Source: an uncultured Anaerococcus sp.
GTDB taxonomy: Bacteria; Bacillota; Clostridia; Tissierellales; Peptoniphilaceae
Direction of reading: 5' to 3'
Length of the DNA: 9,947 nt
Assembly (NCBI GenBank): GCA_900550345.1
Contig: URRX01000045.1
Coordinates: forward strand, 1-9,947
The notes under the pieces are model-generated. The model was not told the origin of the DNA. It searched no databases and saw nothing but the letters and a program-made list of their open reading frames with translations. The translations under genes were made by a program, and so were the position numbers. Below, in pieces: positions 1 through 6,929 of the stretch; positions within the stretch are counted from its first letter, which is position 1, and each line of letters begins with the position of its first letter.

Positions 1-921
1 ACATCTTACAAATTCGATTATTGCCAAAGAAGGATGAATATCACAAAGTATTATTTTTATTTTGTCGTCAATCTTTTCAATATTATCATTATTTTTAAAA
101 TATCTTCTAAAAATATCTTGGATTGTGGAAACACAATAGAAATATTCTTGTTTTAATCTAAATAATTTACCTTCATATGTCGAATTATCTAGATATAAGA
201 ATTGTGTTAGTGAATTATTATCTATATAATCTTCATAGTATTTTTTAAAATCTGAACTAATATTATTAGAGTAATTAATCTTATTTATAGATTCAGCTTT
301 CCATAATCTTAAGGTATTAACAAAATCGTTCTCATTATTATATATTGGCATATCATATGCAACAGATTTCAATTTTTTATCTCCTATATTAATAAGATAT
401 GTAAATGCCTTTTTGTGTTCCCATTTATTTCCTTTATAAAGCCATTCATTAGAATCTATAAGTTGAATTCCATTCATTATTTTTTGCTTCATACCTCCAC
501 TTTCATATCTTAAAGCATATGAAAGCGACTTTATTTTATTTTCACTCAGTTGTTTTGAAAGATACCAAGCTCCAGCCCCAATTTCACTAATTCCAAGGCT
601 CGCTTCTTTTTCATAATTTATTAAATCACTCATAGATATATTTAAAATAGATAAACATTCACGAACTTCGTCTTGATAATTTAATGAATCTATAGCATTT
701 GATAAGAATTTTCCCGGATTATATTCAAAAGATAAAATGTATACTTCTTTACTTTTAAAATTTTTCTTTGATTTTGACCAATTTTTACCAATATCTTGCA
801 TTAATGCTTTGACAAGTCCATCGTATATTTCACTAAGCCTTGCTTCTTTTATGTCTTTAGCATAAAAAGAATACAAAAAATTTTGTATTCTTTTTAAAAT
901 AAAATTATTCTCTTTTTTCAT
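1..921 (-). CDS. glgP: Glycogen phosphorylase, divergent, N-terminal part (runs off left edge)
   Basis: This is an uninterrupted frame of 307 codons from an ATG at 921 to the window edge, so the C-terminal catalytic half and its PLP lysine are not visible. Family glycogen/alpha-glucan phosphorylase (GT35) would release glucose-1-phosphate from glucan ends in the cytosol. Diagnostic matches in family order are YILSFEY (residues 61-67), DEVRECL (84-90), LRYESGGMKQKI (137-148), NEWLYKGNKWE (158-168), LRLWKAES (204-211), YEGKLFRLKQEYF (249-261), IQDIFRRY (267-274) and DIHPSLAIIEFVR (294-306). The usual GNGGLGRL loop reads GISEIGAG (110-117), YPNDN reads YLDNS (243-247), and LNDTHP reads LCDIHP, so key active-site positions differ from textbook enzymes. 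The start lies 2 nt after the glgA stop with AAGG (929-932) 7 nt upstream, so it is the fourth gene of the glycogen operon. The family call is firm; normal activity is uncertain. Confidence 0.87.
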   Translation of the reverse strand, partial: MKKENNFILKRIQNFLYSFYAKDIKEARLSEIYDGLVKALMQDIGKNWSKSKKNFKSKEVYILSFEYNPGKFLSNAIDSLNYQDEVRECLSILNISMSDLINYEKEASLGISEIGAGAWYLSKQLSENKIKSLSYALRYESGGMKQKIMNGIQLIDSNEWLYKGNKWEHKKAFTYLINIGDKKLKSVAYDMPIYNNENDFVNTLRLWKAESINKINYSNNISSDFKKYYEDYIDNNSLTQFLYLDNSTYEGKLFRLKQEYFYCVSTIQDIFRRYFKNNDNIEKIDDKIKIILCDIHPSLAIIEFVRC

Positions 922-923
922 CT

Positions 924-2354
924 CTAAGCCTTAATATTCTTGTACAAATCAATATATTTTTTTGAAGATTCTTCCCAATCATTCTTTTCATTCATTGCAT
1001 TTTCTATAAGTTTATTAAAAGCATTTTTATTATTTTTATATAAATCTATAGCATTTTTACTAACAAAAAGTAATTCATGTGCATTAATATTTTCAAAAGA
1101 AAATCCTGTACCCTCTCCAGTATATTTATTGTATGCTTTAACCGTATCTTTTAATCCACCAGCTTCTCTTACTATTGGTAAAGATCCATATCTCATTGCA
1201 ATCAATTGGCTTATTCCACAAGGTTCAGAAATTGAAGGCATCATAAATAAATCACTTGCTGCATATAATTTATGGCTTTCTTTTCCATCATAATAAATTC
1301 TTGCAGATACTTTTTCAGGATATTTCCACTCAAAATATTTAAACATTTCTTCATAAGTATAGTCGCCTGTTCCAAGAATTACCAATTGTATATCCTCTTG
1401 CAATAGTTCATCTAAAATATATCTTACAAGGTCAAAACCTTTCATAGATGTTAATCTTGAACAAATTGCAATCATAGGAACATCTGGATTTACTGGCAAA
1501 CCGTACTCTTTTTGTAAATTTATTTTATTTTCTATTTTTTTGTCAATAGATTTTAAATCATAATTTTTATAAATATTCTTATCAGTTTTTGGATTCCATA
1601 GATCATAATCTATTCCATTTACTATACCAGATAATTTGTTCTGATATTCCCTTATAACACCATCAAGACCTTCTCCATAAAATGGATACTTAATTTCTTC
1701 AGAATAATTTTCACTTACTGTATTAAAGGCAGTAGAATGAACAATTCCACCCTTCATAAAATTTATAGCATCGAAATATTTTAGATCATGCTCATTAAAA
1801 TAATATCCGTCAAGACCAGTAAGAGTTAAATATCCAGAATCAAATACTCCTTGATATTTTAGATTATGAATTGTAAACAAAGTTCTTATATCATCAAAAA
1901 ACTTATCCCCTCTTCTAAAATCATTTACATAAATATTTACAAGAGCAGTATGCCAATCATTAGCGTGAATTATATCCGGCTTAAAGTCAATTTCTTTACC
2001 AAGTAAAGTGGAAGCTTTTGAGAAAAATATAAATCTTTCAGCATCATCGTCGTAACCATATGCATTTGGTCTATCAAAATATTCTAAATTATCTATAAAA
2101 TAAAATTCAACATTATCCCATTTTAAAGAATATATCCCAGCGTATTGATGTTTCCAATCGAGATCTACATAAAACTCTTTTATTTTTTTCATTTTATTTT
2201 TATAAATATCATCAATACTTGAATATAAAGGCATTACAACTCTTATATCAATACCTTTTTTTATAAGTTCTTTTGGTAAGGAACCAGCAACATCTGCAAG
2301 TCCACCTGTTTTTATAAAAGGATCAGCCTCACTTGTTAAAAATAATACTTTCAT
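924..2354 (-). CDS. glgA: Glycogen synthase, ADP-glucose type
   Basis: A 476-residue GT5 glycogen synthase, normal family length, that transfers glucose from ADP-glucose to the non-reducing end of alpha-1,4-glucan in the cytosol. The N-terminal Rossmann domain opens with the ADP-glucose-binding KTGGLADVAGSLP motif (residues 15-27) and contains HANDWHTAL. The C-terminal domain has GIVNGIDYDLWNP, the Arg/Lys motif CSRLTSMKGFDL, and SEPCGISQL with Glu377 and Cys379 at the same numbers as the E. coli enzyme (from memory), followed by EAGGLKDTV. The protein is intact. The start at 2354 has AAGGGGG (2359-2365) just upstream, overlapping the glgD stop, with a 9-nt gap to glgD. glgP follows after 2 nt, so one glgCDAP transcript is expected. 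Confidence 0.97.
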   Translation of the reverse strand: MKVLFLTSEADPFIKTGGLADVAGSLPKELIKKGIDIRVVMPLYSSIDDIYKNKMKKIKEFYVDLDWKHQYAGIYSLKWDNVEFYFIDNLEYFDRPNAYGYDDDAERFIFFSKASTLLGKEIDFKPDIIHANDWHTALVNIYVNDFRRGDKFFDDIRTLFTIHNLKYQGVFDSGYLTLTGLDGYYFNEHDLKYFDAINFMKGGIVHSTAFNTVSENYSEEIKYPFYGEGLDGVIREYQNKLSGIVNGIDYDLWNPKTDKNIYKNYDLKSIDKKIENKINLQKEYGLPVNPDVPMIAICSRLTSMKGFDLVRYILDELLQEDIQLVILGTGDYTYEEMFKYFEWKYPEKVSARIYYDGKESHKLYAASDLFMMPSISEPCGISQLIAMRYGSLPIVREAGGLKDTVKAYNKYTGEGTGFSFENINAHELLFVSKNAIDLYKNNKNAFNKLIENAMNEKNDWEESSKKYIDLYKNIKA

Positions 2355-2363
2355 ATTGCCCCC

Positions 2364-3479
2364 TTAGTTAATGTGTTCTCCCTTATCTGTTAAGTAAGGA
2401 TGGGTTCTGTTTCCAAATAATTTAACATCTTCAAATACTTTTGTATCTTTATCAGTAATTACATGATTTAAAATTGCACCTTCTCCAATTTCAGAATTTT
2501 GGAATATAATTGAATTTTTAATAACTGCTCCTTTTTTTACAGTAACTCCTCTAAAAATAATTGAGTTTTCTATTTCACCTTCTATAATTGCTCCATTTGC
2601 AACTAAAGAATTTCTTACTTTTGAACCTTTTAAATATTCTGTAGATGGCTCATCTTTACTTTTTGTATAAACCATTCCTTGTTCATAGAAAATTTCATTA
2701 AAAAAGTCTCTATCTAGTAAATTAAAACTTGCTTGGAAGTATGTCAATGTATCCATAATTACACTTAAATTTTCTTTTGATCTATAAAGACCTATTGATT
2801 TTTTCTTTGGGTATTTAAATAATGCATCCAATACGTTAGTAGCGTTATTTTTTTCAATTGAATATCTAAGTAGATCCATAAAAATATCTTTTTTAATCAA
2901 TATTGAACCTGTAAATAAATTTATCTCTTCTTCAAGTCCAAGATTAATTCCTACACTAACGGGATTTTCATCTTTATCAGTATTTATAATCCTTCTATTT
3001 AGATAATAACCATATTCGTCATTCTTTTTTTGTGTAAAAATTAAGGCATCTAAATTTTCATCTTGCATTTTTTCATAAGCATCTGAAATATTTACTTTAC
3101 TTATATACATTGGATTAGTTATATAAATATATTCACGTTTATCTCTCATAAAATGTTTCATTGTATTATAATAAGTTTCTATTTCATTAGCAAGTCTTGA
3201 TCTTAAATAAACTGGTGGGTTAATCATCAAACCACCACTTCTTCTATTTAATTCCCAGTTTCTACCATCTCCAACATGATCAAGAGTTGATCTTAGAGGT
3301 TCTCCACCATAAAGAATTACACTTGATATATTATGATTTGTTATATTTGATAAAGTAAAATCAATTACTCTATATCTACAACCAAAAGGTAACATATAAT
3401 CAGGTCTATATTTACAAAGTGTATCGTAATTTTTTTCATCAAATTCTGAACTATAAATTAAAGCAAGTATATTTTGCAT
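2364..3479 (-). CDS. glgD: GlgD, non-catalytic subunit of ADP-glucose pyrophosphorylase
   Basis: A GlgC paralogue of 371 residues that partners GlgC in many Bacillota and modulates its activity. The fold is recognisable: a nucleotidyltransferase domain with PFGCRYRVIDFTLSN near residues 34-48, then a C-terminal left-handed beta-helix of hexapeptide-like repeats (NSIIFRGVTVKKGAVIKNSI). The catalytic parts are degenerate. The GGxGSRL nucleotide loop is replaced by YSSEFDEKNYDTL (residues 9-21), and the SGDHIY motif reads TNPMYI, losing the catalytic Asp. This is typical of GlgD, not decay. An upstream Met at 3500 is in frame, but it would overlap glgC by 20 nt and lacks the good site; GGAGG (3486-3490) sits 6 nt from the ATG at 3479, which also matches the usual GlgD N-terminus. 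It starts 1 nt after the glgC stop, suggesting coupled translation and equal output of the two subunits. Confidence 0.95.
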   Translation of the reverse strand: MQNILALIYSSEFDEKNYDTLCKYRPDYMLPFGCRYRVIDFTLSNITNHNISSVILYGGEPLRSTLDHVGDGRNWELNRRSGGLMINPPVYLRSRLANEIETYYNTMKHFMRDKREYIYITNPMYISKVNISDAYEKMQDENLDALIFTQKKNDEYGYYLNRRIINTDKDENPVSVGINLGLEEEINLFTGSILIKKDIFMDLLRYSIEKNNATNVLDALFKYPKKKSIGLYRSKENLSVIMDTLTYFQASFNLLDRDFFNEIFYEQGMVYTKSKDEPSTEYLKGSKVRNSLVANGAIIEGEIENSIIFRGVTVKKGAVIKNSIIFQNSEIGEGAILNHVITDKDTKVFEDVKLFGNRTHPYLTDKGEHIN

Positions 3480-3480
3480 C

Positions 3481-4614
3481 TTATTCCTCCTCAATTCCAT
3501 CTTTGCTTACTAAGTAAACTGATGTAGAATTCTTATCACCAATATTCTCATTAATTTCTATATTTTCAGTAATTACAGAATTATATACTTTTACGCCTTC
3601 TTTTATAGTAACTCCTGATAATATTACACAATTATTTACGCAAGCATTTTTTTCTACTTTTACATTAGAAAATAAAACAGAATTATTTACCTCTCCATCT
3701 ATAATACAACCTTCGTTTATAAGTGCATCATTTAGTACACCTGTTTTACCAACTCTATGAGGTGGTAAATTCAATGCAGTAGTATATATTTTCCAAGAAT
3801 CATCTTGAATATTTAGAGGGTTTTCTGGATCTATTAAATCAAGGTTAGCTTGCCAATATGATTTTACAGTTCCTACATCCTTCCAATATCCATCAAACTT
3901 ATAAACAAACAAATCTCTATCATTATTTAACAAATAAGGAATAATATCATGACCGAAATCATTTGTAGATTTGGAATTATTGTGATCCTCAATCAGCGCT
4001 TGTCTTAACACTTTCCAATTAAAAATATAAATTCCCATTGATGCAAGATTTGATTTTGGATTCTCTGGTTTTTCTTCAAACTCAACAATCCTACCTTCAT
4101 CATCAGTATTCATAATCCCAAATCTTGAAGCTTCATCCCAATCCACTTCCATAACAGCAATAGTTGCATCAGCACCTTTTTTTGTATGTTCCTCAAGTAG
4201 TTTAGTATAATCCATTTTATAAATATGATCACCTGAAAGAATAAGAACATATTCCGGATCAATACTATCCAAATAATTAATATTTACAAAAATTGCTCCA
4301 GCAGTTCCTTCAAACCATCTTCCACCTTCTTCAGTGTAATATGGTGTTAAAATTCTTAACCCACCAAAATTTCTATCATAATCCCAAGCTGCACCAATTC
4401 CTAAATGTTTATTTAATAATTGAGGTTTATATTGAGTTAGAACTCCGATATCTCTAATTTCTGAATTTGTTGCATTAGATAAAGCGAAATCAATAATTTT
4501 ATATTTACCACCAAAAGGTACGACTGGTTTTGCCATTTCTTTTGTTAAAGCTTTTAATCTTGATCCTTGCCCACCTGCTAGAAGCATAGCAGCAATTTTA
4601 TTATTATTTCTCAT
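3481..4614 (-). CDS. glgC: Glucose-1-phosphate adenylyltransferase (ADP-glucose pyrophosphorylase), catalytic subunit
   Basis: A 377-residue enzyme that makes ADP-glucose from ATP and glucose-1-phosphate, the committed step of bacterial glycogen synthesis. The nucleotide loop LLAGGQGSRLKALT is at residues 11-24, followed by AKPVVPFGGKYKIIDFALSN (28-47). Also present are LSGDHIYKMDY with the catalytic Asp, VEFEEKP with the glucose-1-phosphate-binding Lys, GYWKDVGT, and a C-terminal beta-helix domain with repeats such as NSVLFSNVKVEKNACVNNCV. All core catalytic motifs are present, unlike in the following GlgD. AGGAGGG (4618-4624) lies 3 nt before the ATG (4614). It is the first gene of the glycogen operon and diverges from ssrA. 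I see no clean promoter pair in the 162-nt upstream gap, only AT-rich candidates and a palindrome at 4635-4647. Confidence 0.97.
   Translation of the reverse strand: MRNNNKIAAMLLAGGQGSRLKALTKEMAKPVVPFGGKYKIIDFALSNATNSEIRDIGVLTQYKPQLLNKHLGIGAAWDYDRNFGGLRILTPYYTEEGGRWFEGTAGAIFVNINYLDSIDPEYVLILSGDHIYKMDYTKLLEEHTKKGADATIAVMEVDWDEASRFGIMNTDDEGRIVEFEEKPENPKSNLASMGIYIFNWKVLRQALIEDHNNSKSTNDFGHDIIPYLLNNDRDLFVYKFDGYWKDVGTVKSYWQANLDLIDPENPLNIQDDSWKIYTTALNLPPHRVGKTGVLNDALINEGCIIDGEVNNSVLFSNVKVEKNACVNNCVILSGVTIKEGVKVYNSVITENIEINENIGDKNSTSVYLVSKDGIEEE
3486..3490 (-). promoter_or_regulatory. Shine-Dalgarno of glgD (sets its start)
   Basis: GGAGG (within GAGGAGG) lies inside the last codons of glgC and 6 nt before the ATG at 3479. 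It favours this start over the in-frame ATG at 3500 and points to translational coupling of glgC and glgD. Confidence 0.85.
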
Positions 4615-4634
4615 AAACCCTCCTAATATTTCTA

Positions 4635-4647
4635 GATTAAATTAATC
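4635..4647. promoter_or_regulatory. Perfect 13-nt palindrome in the glgC leader, possible operator
   Basis: GATTAA and TTAATC flank a single central A. The element sits about 10 nt upstream of the glgC Shine-Dalgarno sequence. A dimeric repressor site at this place would control the glycogen operon. The DNA is very AT-rich, so a chance palindrome is possible and no regulator is known here. Confidence 0.25.
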
Positions 4648-4730
4648 CAAATAACTTAATATAATAATACCCAAAACTAAGAAAAATAATTTTCACAATT
4701 TACTTTCCAATAAAAATATCATGCATAATT

Positions 4731-4758
4731 TTGAAATATATTTATAATTGAGTATAAT
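4731..4758 (+). promoter_or_regulatory. Sigma-A type promoter of ssrA
   Basis: TTGAAA (4731-4736) and a perfect TATAAT (4753-4758) are separated by 16 nt. Transcription would begin near 4765, giving a short 5' leader that must be removed to form the mature tmRNA end at 4777. Confidence 0.75.
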
Positions 4759-4776
4759 AATGGCGTTAACTATTAT

Positions 4777-5133
4777 GGGGATGTTTTGGTTTCGACGTGC
4801 TTGTTAAGATTTAAGATGCAAGTCGTTTATCAATTCGTAAAATTGAAAATTAAATATAAAAGCAAACAATAATAGCGAAAGTCAATTCGCATTAGCTGCC
4901 TAATTTAGGCAAGCAGCAAATAAAAATTAAGCCACAATAGTTTTTATTTGTTTCATAATTTTATGTGGCAACTAATATACAAAGCTTTGAGTATATTTAG
5001 TATATATGAAGCTAGTCTAGTAAATTATTTGTAAGTAGATAAGTACTAGATGAATTTAAAATACTTACTAAACTTGTAGACGCTTTTATTAAGACTCGTG
5101 CGGACACGGGTTCAAATCCCGTCATCTCCACCA
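4777..5133 (+). ncRNA. ssrA: Transfer-messenger RNA (tmRNA), one-piece
   Basis: A 357-nt tmRNA that rescues stalled ribosomes by acting first as an alanyl-tRNA and then as an mRNA for a degradation tag. The 5' end has the conserved GGGGATGTTTTGGTTTCGAC. Positions 4777-4783 pair with 5123-5129 to form the acceptor stem, including a G-U at the third pair, the alanine identity element. The T arm is ACGGG-TTCAAAT-CCCGT (5106-5122), and the CCA end is encoded (5131-5133). The internal reading frame (4862-4903) gives ANNNSESQFALAA and a stop. A GCCACA/TGTGGC-type pairing downstream of the tag fits a pseudoknot. It has its own promoter and terminator and diverges from glgC. There is no sign of a permuted two-piece form. 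Confidence 0.98.
4862..4903 (+). other. tmRNA tag reading frame
   Basis: The resume codon GCA (4862) starts a 13-codon frame encoding ANNNSESQFALAA, ended by TAA at 4901-4903. Counting the alanine carried by the tmRNA itself, the added tag is A-ANNNSESQFALAA. The ALAA end is the usual signal for ClpXP-type proteases. Confidence 0.93.
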
Positions 5134-5143
5134 TACATATTAT

Positions 5144-5173
5144 AAGCCTTGATTTTTCAAGGTTTTATTTTTT
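5144..5173 (+). terminator. Rho-independent terminator of ssrA
   Basis: AAGCCTTGA and TCAAGGTTT form a 9-bp stem (one G-U) around a TTTT loop, followed by a T-rich run to 5173. It starts 11 nt after the CCA end of ssrA. Confidence 0.88.
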
Positions 5174-5235
5174 CTGATAACAAATTGATAATATAAATTT
5201 TAAAAGTTATTTCATAATATTATTTTTAATATAAA

Positions 5236-5279
5236 AAAGACACTCAAAATAGTTTTTTATTTCTATTCCAAGTGTCTTT
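5236..5279. terminator. Interrupted hairpin, probable terminator (chiefly minus strand)
   Basis: The outer stem AAAGACACT (5236-5244) pairs with AGTGTCTTT (5271-5279). A 3x3 internal loop follows, then an inner stem AATAG (5248-5252) with CTATT (5263-5267) and a T-rich loop. On the minus strand the structure ends in a run of six T (5238-5233), so it can stop transcription coming from the pepD side. It shares its inner stem with the hairpin at 5461-5510. Confidence 0.6.
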
Positions 5280-5281
5280 AT

Positions 5282-5458
5282 AAGTTAAATTTTTTATTTA
5301 TTCTTGATATAAGATAATTTTATAAATTTATATTATTTTTTTATGATCTAAATGTAATGATTTACTTAGATTTAATAAATTTTAGTATTATATCTTTAAT
5401 GATTCCAATATATCTAACTTTTTTAATATATATTTATAATTACTTTTAATTTTAAGAG
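5282..5458. other. AT-rich spacer between two hairpins, no gene seen
   Basis: This 177-nt stretch shows no frame with a ribosome binding site on either strand. The longest things present are a 16-codon hydrophobic peptide at 5399-5449 (plus) without a Shine-Dalgarno sequence, and a short minus-strand frame without a start codon. With 5174-5230, it makes up most of the gap between ssrA and pepD that the hairpins do not explain. Confidence 0.6.
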
Positions 5459-5460
5459 AT

Positions 5461-5510
5461 AAAAAAGATGATGTAAAATAGTTTTGTCTATTTCTAACAT
5501 CATCTTTTTT
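5461..5510 (-). terminator. Terminator downstream of pepD (structure works in both directions)
   Basis: A perfect 14-bp outer stem pairs AAAAAAGATGATGT (5461-5474) with ACATCATCTTTTTT (5497-5510). Inside, AAATAG (5476-5481) pairs with CTATTT (5488-5493) around a TTTTGT loop. It begins 18 nt beyond the pepD stop, so it most likely ends the yfcC-pepT-pepD transcript. The T runs at both ends would allow use from either strand. Confidence 0.85.
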
Positions 5511-5528
5511 TAAAGTATTTTTTATATC

Positions 5529-6929
5529 TTATTTAATTTCTTTTAATAATTCTTGCACATATTCATACACTCTTTGTACTGATTCTATCTCTACTTTTTC
5601 ATCTGGAGAATGAGCTCCTGTGATGTTTGGACCTATTGAAATTATATCCATATTTGGATATTTTTCATATAATGCTCCACACTCTAATCCAGCATGAATT
5701 ACAATTGTTTCAAATTCCTTGCCCTCTAATTTTTTATAAATTTCTTGAGCAAGAGGTCTTAATTTTGAATCTTCTCTATATTCCCATCCTGGATAAATAG
5801 AATCTATTTTATAGTTTATTCCTAGATTTTCAAGAATTGTTTTTATTTCTTTTGATAATTCATCTAAAACATCATTATCTGAAGATCTTAATGATATTTC
5901 ACTTTTTACTGATCCATCTTCTTCTTTTACTAAAGCTAAGTTATCTGAAGATTCTACTGTGATTCCATCTTTCATCATTGAATTTTTACCAGATGGAATT
6001 TCTATTATCATTTTAATAATTTTTTCTGATAAATCTTTTGAATAGCTTTTTCCAGATGCTTCATTTATATCGATTTCTAATTCACCTTTCACATCTTTAA
6101 ATTCTTCTATAGCTTTTTCTTTAGCACATTCTAATTCTTCTAGGTTTGATCCAAATATTTTTAAGCTTCCTGATGACGGAATTATGTTATCTAGACTTCC
6201 AGCGTTAAATTCTCCAATTGTAATTTCTGATTTAACATTCTCTAATATTTTAGCTAATACTTTAATTGAGTTTCCTCTATTATCATTGATATCCATACCA
6301 GAGTGACCACCAAGTAGACCAGAAACTTTAATTTCAAAACCGTCTTTTTCTTCTTGATCCTCTATCTTTTCATCTACAAAAAAAGTAATTCCACCAGCAG
6401 ATCCTACTGTTAATATTCCTTCTTCTTCAGAATCTAAATTTATTAAATATTCACCTTCTAAAACATCGTTTGATAAATTTAATGCTCCAGCCATTGAAGT
6501 TTCTTCTTCAGTTGTAACTAAGAGTTCTAATTGAGGTCCTACATAATTTTCATCTTCCAATAATGCAAGTCCCATAGCTACTGCTATTCCGTTGTCTGCT
6601 CCAAGTGTAGTATCTTTTGCAGTTAGATAATTACCATCTATTACAGGAATTATTGGATCTTTTAAAAAGTCATGATTTGAATCATCAGTTTTTGATGCTA
6701 CCATATCCATATGACCTTGAATTACAACTTTAGGTGCATCTTCATATCCTTTTGATGCATTTCTCTTTATAACTACATTTAGGCTTTCATCTTGATATGT
6801 TTCTAAGTTTAATTCCTTTCCAGTTTTTACTAAGAAATCAGAAACTTCTTTTTCATGAAAACTTGGTCTAGGAATTTCCATTAATTTTGAAAAGTAATAA
6901 AAAACTCTTTGTGGTTGTAAATTTTCCAT
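5529..6929 (-). CDS. pepD: Aminoacyl-histidine dipeptidase, M20C family
   Basis: A 466-residue cytosolic zinc dipeptidase (beta-Ala-His/Xaa-His type, often broad in substrate) of peptidase family M20C, near the family's usual length. Metal and catalytic residues can be placed: His73 and Asp75 in IQGHMDMVAS, Asp112 in LGADNGIAV, Glu142/Glu143 in TTEEETS, Asp166 in NLDSEEEG, and His440 in GAHSPDEKVE. The spacing matches E. coli PepD (39 residues from the first His to the bridging Asp). The inserted dimerisation domain includes GLLGGHSGMDIN with His209, and the family-specific HAGLECGAL motif is present. The start ATG overlaps the pepT stop by one base (TAATG), with GGAGG 7 nt upstream inside pepT, so translation is coupled. 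It is the last gene of the operon. Exact substrates cannot be read from sequence. Confidence 0.95.
   Translation of the reverse strand: MENLQPQRVFYYFSKLMEIPRPSFHEKEVSDFLVKTGKELNLETYQDESLNVVIKRNASKGYEDAPKVVIQGHMDMVASKTDDSNHDFLKDPIIPVIDGNYLTAKDTTLGADNGIAVAMGLALLEDENYVGPQLELLVTTEEETSMAGALNLSNDVLEGEYLINLDSEEEGILTVGSAGGITFFVDEKIEDQEEKDGFEIKVSGLLGGHSGMDINDNRGNSIKVLAKILENVKSEITIGEFNAGSLDNIIPSSGSLKIFGSNLEELECAKEKAIEEFKDVKGELEIDINEASGKSYSKDLSEKIIKMIIEIPSGKNSMMKDGITVESSDNLALVKEEDGSVKSEISLRSSDNDVLDELSKEIKTILENLGINYKIDSIYPGWEYREDSKLRPLAQEIYKKLEGKEFETIVIHAGLECGALYEKYPNMDIISIGPNITGAHSPDEKVEIESVQRVYEYVQELLKEIK

Noticed and set aside
1..921. The glgP segment as a pseudogene
   Set aside because: All 307 codons are open, the start is properly spaced after glgA, and structural motifs are kept. 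Substituted catalytic loops alone do not show decay.
940..1293. Plus-strand open frame of 117 codons inside glgA
   Set aside because: It lies fully antisense to a well-conserved glycogen synthase, has no ribosome binding site and a low-complexity Phe/Leu/Ser-rich product; it is a shadow of the real gene.
4688..4702. CodY-like box (AATTTTCACAATTTA, four mismatches to the consensus) upstream of glgC
   Set aside because: In DNA this AT-rich such matches are frequent, and the host is not confirmed to have CodY.
5399..5449. Hydrophobic 16-residue peptide on the plus strand, resembling a small membrane toxin
   Set aside because: No Shine-Dalgarno sequence or promoter, and A/T-rich DNA readily encodes Ile/Tyr/Phe-rich runs by chance.
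5387..5458. Minus-strand frame of about 23 codons with a protein-like Lys/Leu pattern
   Set aside because: No start codon or ribosome site and too short to match any family; not distinguishable from chance.
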